10,711 nt of DNA, taken from NCBI GenBank assembly GCA_002405525.1, contig DHLY01000060.1:21295-32005 (forward strand), written 5' to 3'. The notes beneath the pieces are model-generated. The model saw only the letters and a program-made list of their open reading frames with translations, made no database searches and was not told the origin of the DNA. Positions 1 to 6,045 of the stretch are shown here, in pieces (positions within the stretch are counted from its first letter, which is position 1; every line of letters starts with the position of its first letter). Made by a program: the position numbers and the translations under genes. This DNA is from Proteobacteria bacterium UBA4656 (GTDB lineage Bacteria; Pseudomonadota; Gammaproteobacteria; Xanthomonadales; Ahniellaceae).

Positions 1-1002
1 CGCGCCCGGCCGGAAGGTGCCGGGCATCGACAGGTCGTAGGCCAGCGGCGCGCTGCGCGCGGTGCGCCGCAGCTGGCGCAGGTGCACCGCGTCGCCGCTG
101 CCGAGGTTCGCCGTGAACGGCGCCAGCGCCGACTCGGCCAGCACCTGCACGCTGCGCGCGCCCGTCGCCGCGGGGCGCAGCGCATCGCGCAGCGACAGCA
201 GTCGCAGGCCGTTGACGCCCGCCGCGCAGAGCAGGTTTTCGGCGTTCGGGCAGCGGTTGCCTTCCCAGGCCAGCGCGCTGCGCACCAGCGCGGTCGGCGA
301 CCCGGACGCGAAGCGGTACTGGCGGGTCAGCGACAGCCCGCCGCCGCCGACGGGCGGCATGTCGAGCGTCCAGGCCACCGTGAGGGTGGCCGACAGCGGA
401 CCCTGCGCGTCGATGCGCGCAAACCGCACGGTGGCCGGGACCGACGCCGTCGCGCCATCGATCTCCGCGCGCGGCGGCAAGCCTGTCGCGATCAGGCTGC
501 CGTCGGCGCCGCGCACCTCGGCGAACAGCGTGCCGGCGGCCGGATCGACGACGAAGCGCGCCGCGCCGGTGTCGATCATGTAGCGACCGCCGGCGGCGAC
601 CACCGACAGCGGCGCGGCCGGGGCGGGTGGTGCACCGGGCGGTGCGTCGGTGCGCAGGCGCAGCCCGCTGCCGGCGGTGGGAGCGGGAGCCTCCACCAGT
701 ACCCACTGGATCGGCGCGGAGGCGTCGTCGCGGCCGGCGTTCCAGCGCGCCAGCACCCGGAACTGCGCCGCCACCTCGGCGCCGCCGTCGTCCAGCAGTC
801 GCAGGCGCGTGGGGTCGACCACCCCGGCAGCGCGCGCCAGCGGCACGCCGCCCGCCGCGAGGTCGGTGGCACGGCCGAGGCCGCTCGCATCCGGAGCCGA
901 CAGCACGATCGTCGCGGGGGCGGATGGCGGCCAGTCGGCGCGCGCGGCGCCTGCGAGGGCGAGCGCGAGGCAGGACACCACGAAGCAGGGCACGCGATGC
1001 AT
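1..1002 (-). CDS. Secreted PcRGLX/YetA-like RIFT-barrel protein, 3' end outside window
   Basis: The reading frame is open from an ATG at 1002 to the left edge (334 codons, no stop), so the C-terminus is missing. GGAG lies seven bases upstream of the ATG. Residues 1-22 form a signal peptide ending ARA before DW. Residues about 30-130 resemble the N-terminal RIFT-barrel domain of PcRGLX/YetA-like proteins: a GVPLARA segment (52-58), DPTRLRLLDDGG (63-74), AAQFRVLARW (78-87) and PIQWVLVE (97-104). From about 140, RYMIDTGAARFVVDP begins what looks like the middle beta-sandwich domain. In this family some members are exo-rhamnogalacturonan lyases (PL26-type), and many bacterial members have no known substrate. 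The catalytic region is not visible, so no activity is claimed. The third codon positions are strongly GC-rich, as expected for a real gene. It appears to stand alone, about 750 bases from the next gene upstream. The family call comes from motif memory, not a search. Confidence 0.6.
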   Translation of the reverse strand, partial: MHRVPCFVVSCLALALAGAARADWPPSAPATIVLSAPDASGLGRATDLAAGGVPLARAAGVVDPTRLRLLDDGGAEVAAQFRVLARWNAGRDDASAPIQWVLVEAPAPTAGSGLRLRTDAPPGAPPAPAAPLSVVAAGGRYMIDTGAARFVVDPAAGTLFAEVRGADGSLIATGLPPRAEIDGATASVPATVRFARIDAQGPLSATLTVAWTLDMPPVGGGGLSLTRQYRFASGSPTALVRSALAWEGNRCPNAENLLCAAGVNGLRLLSLRDALRPAATGARSVQVLAESALAPFTANLGSGDAVHLRQLRRTARSAPLAYDLSMPGTFRPGA

Positions 1003-1758
1003 GGACGACTCCGTTGACCGGTCCAGCAGCGACGCAGCCCGGGCGCGCGCCCTCTCGCGCCCGCGGTCGCCTGCAGCCCCCGGGGTTCTGGTGTCGCGGG
1101 CGACGGTGGAGCAGGCGCCGCAGCGGCGGTGGTCGCCGGGTGGGTGTCGTCGGACCCGAGGAGCTCCCAGTCCGTCTTCGCGGCGTGGTGGACAGTTGGC
1201 TCACGCTGCAGCCCGGCGCGGCGGCGCGGGGAAGCGCAGATTGGGCCGGCGTGACATCCCGCGACGCGGCCGCGTTCGCGGACTACGCGATCGGCAATCG
1301 ACCTGGCCCGTTGCTTGGTCCGCGACCGACCGTCCGTCGGCGCAGCAGGGGCCGCCCGCGGCCAGGTGAGGGAATCGGCCGCCGGTCTGCGATGTCCTGC
1401 GCAGCACCGTACGGAATCGGCCCACGATCGCAGAGCCTGCGTGGAGGCCTGTCGAGCTCCGGCATGTCCTGGCCGCTGCGGCGCGCGGCCATCGACTGCC
1501 GGTCGGCCGGGACGGCGTGTCCCAGGCTCCGTCCGATTCCTTCATCGCGCAGGTCTTGGCAGCCTGCGCGGCGACGCGGCCGAGTGTCGATTCAGAGGCT
1601 CCTTGGCAGATTGTCGCGAAAGTGCTTTCCCGCATCTTGTCGACGTCGCGAGTCCGGCACGCGTCCGCACTCGCTCCCGCCGCATCGATCGCCAGCGCGA
1701 TCGAGGCGCGAGCGCGGCATCCGTGCCGCGCACCGGCAGGGTGTTTCTCGACACACTG
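1003..1758. other. Intergenic region with short repeats and two terminal hairpins
   Basis: No convincing gene was found. Open frames here are arginine-rich and lack a ribosome site or recognisable motifs. Visible structure: a 12-base palindrome at 1041-1052; a 10-base direct repeat GGAATCGGCC at 1371-1380 and 1413-1422; an 8-base inverted repeat (1386-1393 with 1427-1434) flanking the palindrome CTGCGCAG at 1397-1404; and two perfect hairpins at 1685-1731. The left part should hold the promoter of the minus-strand gene starting at 1002, but no good -35/-10 pair was recognised. Confidence 0.6.
1685..1731 (-). terminator. Tandem hairpins downstream of the two-gene operon
   Basis: Two perfect 8-bp stems, each with a 4-base loop, lie 28 bases past the stop codon of the minus-strand gene ending at 1759. 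The first met by that transcript pairs 1712-1719 with 1724-1731; the second pairs 1685-1692 with 1697-1704. Neither is followed by a T-run, so classical intrinsic termination is uncertain. They could be T-less terminators or protect the mRNA 3' end. Confidence 0.5.
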
Positions 1759-2601
1759 CTAGGGCGGCAACTCGAATTCCTCGCCGTTCGCACGGAGCCC
1801 CACGCGCTCGAACCAGTCCGGTCCCAGTTCCCCGTCCGCGCGCCCGCCCGCGCAGGGCAGCGATGCGATCCGCCGACCCGCGCGCTCGACGACGATTCCG
1901 GCGCGTTCCTCGGTCTCGCCCTGCGGTCCCCATCTGCCGATGCCGGCATACACGACATAGGCGTGGTCGCCGCGGCGGAAGCGCATCCACGATGCGCCGC
2001 CGCCGGCGAAGGGCAGGGTGTCCGCTGTGGCGGCCTGCGGCGCGGGTAGACGTTCGGCGGGAAGCTGCAGTTCCAGCGGGGCCGCAGGGTCGGGCTTGCC
2101 GAAGCGGTACTGGACCCAGGCGCCGGGCTGCGTGGCGTCGCGCGAGGCGCAGACCGAGACCTGCTTGCCGCCCGGCCTGCAGGCGAACACCACCGCCTCG
2201 TCGGTGGCGCAGAACGTGGACGGCACCGTGGTGGTCGCGGCACCGTCGATGATCCGCGCGGTCGCGATCAGTACGATGCGCTCGCTGTCTTCGCAATCGG
2301 GATCGCCTTGGCAGGATTCGGCCATCACGTTGGCTTCGGTCCAGGTCAACGCGACGCGTCGGCCGATGAGTGAAGGCTCCTGGAAGCAGACTTCGAAGTC
2401 CGCGGATTCGTGGCGGGTCTGTCCCGCGTCGTCGCGCAATTCGACCTCGCAGGCGGTGTCGGCGTTGACGAGCGAGATCACGGTGCCGCCCGTCGGTTTG
2501 GTCTCGCCGGCGACGACGAGGGTGCCGTCGGCCGCGAAGCCGGGCGCCGCCGTGAAGGCACAGACTGCGAAAGCGAGGAAGGACAGCGGGAAGCGGGTCA
2601 T
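1759..2601 (-). CDS. Exported two-domain protein of unknown function
   Basis: A 280-residue protein. The frame is open further upstream to 2967, but the ATG at 2601 is the natural start: it gives a clean signal peptide (residues 1-24, ending GFA before AD) and overlaps the preceding gene's stop as ATGA, a sign of translational coupling. Residues about 25-117 look like a small beta domain with conserved-looking cysteines and an AESCQGDPDCEDSE segment (94-107). Residues about 130-250 match a pattern I recall from a widespread uncharacterised exported family: CATDEAVVFAC (131-141), VSVCAS (148-153), WVQYRFG (162-168), WMRFRRGDHAYVVYAGIGRWG (205-225, cited in part) and RRIASLPC (243-250). The function is unknown. 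Seven cysteines after the signal (51, 72, 97, 103, 131, 141, 151) plus 250 suggest disulfides in the periplasm. No lipobox was found. Confidence 0.8.
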   Translation of the reverse strand: MTRFPLSFLAFAVCAFTAAPGFAADGTLVVAGETKPTGGTVISLVNADTACEVELRDDAGQTRHESADFEVCFQEPSLIGRRVALTWTEANVMAESCQGDPDCEDSERIVLIATARIIDGAATTTVPSTFCATDEAVVFACRPGGKQVSVCASRDATQPGAWVQYRFGKPDPAAPLELQLPAERLPAPQAATADTLPFAGGGASWMRFRRGDHAYVVYAGIGRWGPQGETEERAGIVVERAGRRIASLPCAGGRADGELGPDWFERVGLRANGEEFELPP

Positions 2602-3125
2602 GGAGGGTCGGCTGGCGGGTTGAAGGCGCGGGCGGCAGCGTCGCGGAAGAACATCGCGGCGGCGTGACGGATGCGCGACTCGGCCGCGAAATCGGGATCG
2701 TCGACGGTCCGCGGGACCTTGTCCATGCCGGCGAGCCACCGCGTCATCGCGCCGTCTCGGAAGTACTGGCGGTGCTCGTCGCGGGTGGCCTCGCGCTCGC
2801 CCAGCCAGCCCTTGATGGCCACGTAGGCGAAGACCAGCTCGCCGTCGCGAAAGTAGTACTCCGTGACCACGCTGCCGCTGTCGTCGAGGTCGGTGGCCTC
2901 GACCTTGCGAACGCCGCGCGCGTCGCGCCAGGCGCGGATCTCGCTCGGGTACTCGACGTCGGGGCATCGTGCGAGGAAGTCGGTGCGCTCCAGCCGAGGG
3001 AGCGCGCCGTCGACCTCACGCGTGATCTGGCGCGCGGCAGCGGCGGGATCGGGCACAGCGAAGACGGGCATGGTGAACAGCACCGCGGCGATCCAGGGCA
3101 GGCAGGACGTGATCATGTCGCGCAT
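2598..3125 (-). CDS. Small exported protein of unknown function with YYF-DG-L motif
   Basis: A 175-residue protein. An in-frame ATG at 3152 exists, but the ATG at 3125 is preferred: AGGGG sits a few bases upstream of it, it gives a compact signal peptide (through FAV at about residue 22), and the promoter proposed at 3151-3179 would leave 3152 outside the transcript. An alternative start is 3116 (MITS). The mature part contains a pair of similar strands, EYYFRDGELVFAYV and RQYFRDGAMTRWL, separated by a charged linker. I recall this strand pair (YYF-DG-L-F ... YF-DG---W) from small uncharacterised secreted proteins of proteobacteria. No catalytic motif is visible. Its stop overlaps the start of the downstream gene by four bases, so the two proteins are very probably made together and may work together. 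Confidence 0.8.
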   Translation of the reverse strand: MRDMITSCLPWIAAVLFTMPVFAVPDPAAAARQITREVDGALPRLERTDFLARCPDVEYPSEIRAWRDARGVRKVEATDLDDSGSVVTEYYFRDGELVFAYVAIKGWLGEREATRDEHRQYFRDGAMTRWLAGMDKVPRTVDDPDFAAESRIRHAAAMFFRDAAARAFNPPADPP

Positions 3126-3150
3126 GGCAGCCCCTGACCCCCTGCCCGGC

Positions 3151-3179
3151 ATTCTGGCCGGCGGCCGGCGCTACGGCAA
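3151..3179 (-). promoter_or_regulatory. Candidate sigma70-type promoter of the two-gene operon
   Basis: On the minus strand, TTGCCG (3174-3179) and CAGAAT (3151-3156) are separated by 17 bases, each matching four of six consensus positions. Transcription would begin near 3144, about 18 bases before the ATG at 3125. The spacer is a GGCCGGC-rich palindrome. This is inference from sequence alone. Confidence 0.35.
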
Positions 3180-3637
3180 GCGCCGCTCGGTCGAAGGCAG
3201 TAACCGGGGTCCTCACGGTTCATCGTCCTCGATCATCACCGGTTGCTGCCGATCGATGGCGTCTGCGGCGCGGCGCGGCCCGGTAGCGGTGGATCGAGCA
3301 TGGCCCGCAACGACGCCGGCGGCCTCGCCTACGCCGTCGCGCTTCAGTGCGCAACAGGTTTTCGTTCCGGCATGTCCACTTGATGGGGTCGTCCAGAGTG
3401 ATGGCGCGTGACGATTCGCCGCGCGTATCCCGGGGAACCTCCGGACAAGACCCGTACATGGCGGTTTCGGAGCAGGTGCCGGTGAAAAGGCTGCATCCGT
3501 CTTGATTTCGAACGCGGCGCCCGCGGTGTCTTCTTTCGTCACCTGCCCCGGCGTCGGCGCGCCACTCATCGCCCCGAACCTCAACGAGCGGTCGATCACG
3601 CTCCTTGCCGGTGCGGATGTCGGCGATTCCTCCAGCC

Positions 3638-3692
3638 CCGATCCATCAGGATCGGTTCCGGTGGGGCCCCGTGCGAGCGGGCGCACGGGGCC
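3638..3692. terminator. Orphan tandem hairpins
   Basis: Stem one pairs 3638-3644 with 3649-3655 (7 bp, 4-base loop ATCA). Stem two pairs 3665-3675 with 3682-3692 (11 bp perfect, very GC-rich, 6-base loop). There is no T-run on either side. They sit about 130 bases upstream of the protease promoter candidate and follow no recognised gene on either strand. Possible roles are insulation of the protease gene, or the end of an unrecognised small transcript. Confidence 0.45.
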
Positions 3693-3822
3693 TGCGGTCC
3701 AGGGTGGCGTGAGCCAACGGAAAAAGCCTGCGGAAATCCGGGGCGATTCACCAGAATCTCAGGAAGCGTTCGGTCGGTCCTGTCGACACGGGCGGCGTCT
3801 TCTGTGGCCCTGTCGTCTTCCG

Positions 3823-3852
3823 TTGACAGCGCGCGCCGAGCTTGGCTAGTTT
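3823..3852 (+). promoter_or_regulatory. Candidate promoter of the protease gene
   Basis: A perfect -35 hexamer TTGACA (3823-3828) is followed after 18 bases by a weak -10, TAGTTT (3847-3852). Transcription would begin near 3859, giving a leader of about 97 bases before the ATG at 3956. The perfect -35 and imperfect -10 would suit a regulated promoter, but no operator was identified. Confidence 0.45.
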
Positions 3853-3955
3853 CGGACTGCGCGGCCGAACGGCCGCCGGGGAATCACCTGTGGCGTCCAT
3901 CCGAGCCTTCGGGCAGCGGATCGTACGCGTCATCAATTCAGGGGAGTCAGTTGCG

Positions 3956-5659
3956 ATGAAAATGCGGTCGATCCTGCTTCGCTCAGCCATGTCGGTTTCG
4001 CTGCTCTTTTCGGCTGCGGCCGCGCTCGCCAAAGCGCATCCTTCAGGTTCCGATCGCGCATTCGCGCTCGGCGAAGCGCTCGTGCTGCCGGCGCCGGATC
4101 TGTCCGGAATTCGGACCGAGGATGCCAAACGCATCGGCGGCCCGTATCGATACGGCGTGCAGATTCCGGTCCGCGATCTGGCGATCGATCTGCGGCGGCC
4201 GGGCGGCTGGCGCGTGGATGCGGGCGGGATGGCCGTCTGGCAGGTGGAATTGGTCTCTCCCGGCGCGCGCACCCTCGACTTCCATTTCGCGCGTCTGACC
4301 TTGCCGGCGGGGGCGACCCTGACGCTGCGTGGCGAGGGTGAGGGCAACTTTCGAGAGATCACTGCGTCCTCGCTCAGCGGAGATTCGTTCTGGTCGCCCT
4401 ATGTGGTCGGCGAGCGCGTGCGGCTCGAGCTGCGCGTGCCGCGCGCCCTGCGCGCCCGCGCGGTGCTCGAGCTGGCGGAGGTGACCCACGGCTACAGAGG
4501 ACTGTTCGAGTCCGCGCAGCCGGGCGAGAAGTCGGGTTCGTGCAATGTGGACGCGGCCTGCTCGCAGGGCAACGGCTGGCAGGACCAGATGAGTTCCGTC
4601 GGCCAGTACACCTTCAGCTCCGGCGGTTCGAGCTATGTCTGCACCGGCTCACTGGTGGCCAACACCGGCAACACCACCGCTGCCTACTTCCTGACCGCGA
4701 ACCACTGCCTGAGCACCGCCGCCGCGGCCGGTTCGGTGGTCGTGTACTGGAACTACCAGAACCCGCAATGCCGCGCCCCGGGCTCCAGTGCCAGCGGCAC
4801 ACCCATCTCGAAGACCACGTTTTCCAGCCACAGCCAGTCCGGCGCCACCCTTCGCGCGACCTATGCCCCCAGCGACATGACGCTGCTCGAGCTCTCGACA
4901 GCCGTGCCGCAGGGCGCGAGCGTTTTCTTCTCCGGCTGGAACCGCGGCACGGCAGCGCCGGCCTCGGCGCGCGGCATCCACCACCCGGCGGGGCATGAGA
5001 AGAGATTCTCCTCCGACAACAACGCGCTTACCGTCTCGGCCTATGGCGGTGGCAGCGGCACCACCCATTGGCGGGTGGGCAATTGGGAGAGCGGCACCAC
5101 CGAAGGTGGTTCTTCCGGCTCGGGCCTGTGGGATCCGTCCGGCTTGCTCATCGGGCAGTTGCATGGCGGGTCGGCCGCGTGCGGCAACACGCTTTCCGAC
5201 TACTACGGGCGACTGTCCGTGTCGTGGGCCGGCGGCGGTACCAACGCCAGCCGCCTCAGCAACTGGCTCGATCCGGGAAACACCGGTGTCACATCCAAGA
5301 CCGGATATCGCGCCGCCGGCTTCTTCCAGAACGCCACCGACGTGATCATCAACGACAACGTGACTGTGGAGAGCAGTCTCACGGTCAGCGGCCGCACCGG
5401 CAGCGCGCCGAGCGCCCTGCGCGTGAACGTGCGGCTCACGCACAGCTACATCGGTGACTTGAAGATCGATCTGGTCGGGCCGAGTGGGGCGGTGGTGGCG
5501 ACCCTGCACAACCGGACCGGCGCCGGCGCCGACAATGTCTATCAGACCTACACCGTCAATGCGTCAGCGCAGACTGCCAATGGCAGCTGGCGGTTGCGGG
5601 TGAACGACAACGCCACCGGAGACAGCGGCCGCGTGGACGCCTGGAGCCTGCAGTTCTGA
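3956..5659 (+). CDS. Lysyl endopeptidase (Lys-C / Achromobacter protease I type) precursor with C-terminal P domain
   Basis: A 567-residue preproenzyme. The ATG at 3956 follows AGGGGAG by nine bases and opens a signal peptide (residues 1-25, ending ALA). Residues 26-192 are the propeptide. The protease domain begins after Lys192 at SGSCNVD and runs to about 445. The expected triad is His250 (TANHC), Asp307 (PSDMTLLEL) and Ser387 (GGSSGSG). The six cysteines of Achromobacter protease I are all present (196, 202, 229, 251, 272, 409). Asp415 (SDYYGR) aligns with the lysine-recognising Asp225 of that enzyme, and His403 (QLHGG) with its His210. Tyr363 replaces its Trp169. Residues about 455-567 form a P (proprotein convertase) domain: THSYIGDLKIDLVGPSG, LHNRTGAGADN and WRLRVNDNATGDSG, ending in DAWSLQF. 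The enzyme should be exported by Sec, probably released by type II secretion, and cut proteins after lysine. A hairpin follows the stop. Confidence 0.93.
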   Translation: MKMRSILLRSAMSVSLLFSAAAALAKAHPSGSDRAFALGEALVLPAPDLSGIRTEDAKRIGGPYRYGVQIPVRDLAIDLRRPGGWRVDAGGMAVWQVELVSPGARTLDFHFARLTLPAGATLTLRGEGEGNFREITASSLSGDSFWSPYVVGERVRLELRVPRALRARAVLELAEVTHGYRGLFESAQPGEKSGSCNVDAACSQGNGWQDQMSSVGQYTFSSGGSSYVCTGSLVANTGNTTAAYFLTANHCLSTAAAAGSVVVYWNYQNPQCRAPGSSASGTPISKTTFSSHSQSGATLRATYAPSDMTLLELSTAVPQGASVFFSGWNRGTAAPASARGIHHPAGHEKRFSSDNNALTVSAYGGGSGTTHWRVGNWESGTTEGGSSGSGLWDPSGLLIGQLHGGSAACGNTLSDYYGRLSVSWAGGGTNASRLSNWLDPGNTGVTSKTGYRAAGFFQNATDVIINDNVTVESSLTVSGRTGSAPSALRVNVRLTHSYIGDLKIDLVGPSGAVVATLHNRTGAGADNVYQTYTVNASAQTANGSWRLRVNDNATGDSGRVDAWSLQF

Positions 5660-6045
5660 TCCGCGTGCGGCGCGCCGTCTATCGGACCACGATGGAGCGC
5701 TTGGAGGCGGCTCGACCTCAGGTCGGGCCGCCGCGATCATCGATGGGATTCAGGTTCGGTTCCTGCGGGCCATCGCCGAACGGCCAGGGCTCTCACGCGG
5801 GGACGCGTTCTTGCTCTGGTCAGGCGCGGATGGCGGGTGATCAAGATGGCCGGCGGCGGGCGCGGGCTGGCGCCGGAGCCGCAGAGGGGGGCGAAGCGCG
5901 ACCGTTGGCGGTCCGGGGCCGATGGTGGGCATCGGGGCAATCGGTGGCGGATTCATGCGTTCCGCCATGGCAAGCCGGGGAATCGGTCCGACATCCGCGA
6001 GCAGGCCGCAAGGCGCGGTCCGGCAGATCCTGAATCCGGGCCGGT
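5660..6045. other. Intergenic region between convergent genes
   Basis: This 386-base gap lies between two genes that read toward each other and holds no credible gene. A strong hairpin lies at 5706-5732. A weaker 7-bp stem (6030-6036 with 6043-6049, loop CGGGCC) overlaps the stop codon of the minus-strand amidohydrolase gene and could contribute to its 3' end. Nothing else was seen. Confidence 0.6.
5706..5732 (+). terminator. Strong hairpin downstream of the protease gene
   Basis: GGCGGC-T-CGACC (5706-5717) pairs with GGTCG-G-GCCGCC (5721-5732): 12 bp including one T-G pair, with a 3-base loop TCA, 46 bases past the stop. No T-run follows, so it may be a T-less terminator or a 3' end protecting stem. 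Confidence 0.5.

Larger units (their letters stand above)
3126..3955. other. Intergenic region between divergent units
   Basis: This 830-base gap separates the minus-strand operon from the plus-strand protease gene. It holds a promoter candidate at each end (3151-3179 minus; 3823-3852 plus) and two tandem hairpins at 3638-3692. A minus-strand frame at 3213-3569 (ATG 3569, 118 codons, GAGG about ten bases upstream) is possible but weak: its third positions are much less GC-rich than in the neighbouring genes and I recognise no family. A second frame at 3220-3459 overlaps it and looks slightly more protein-like. I do not call either a gene. A degenerate gene or a non-coding transcript are alternatives. 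Confidence 0.5.

Noticed and set aside
1201..1635. A 144-codon minus-strand open frame in the left gap.
   Set aside because: Mixed third-position composition, no ribosome site and no recognisable motif; expected by chance at high GC.
627..2252. A 541-codon plus-strand open frame.
   Set aside because: Arginine- and proline-rich shadow that runs across two minus-strand genes and a gap; no recognisable domain.
2602..2967. N-terminal extension of the 280-residue protein to 2967.
   Set aside because: It would overlap most of the upstream gene and bury the signal peptide; the ATGA-coupled start at 2601 explains both.
3842..3955. Upstream start of the protease at 3842.
   Set aside because: It overlaps the proposed -10 region and would place 38 residues before a perfect signal peptide; the ATG at 3956 has a good ribosome site.
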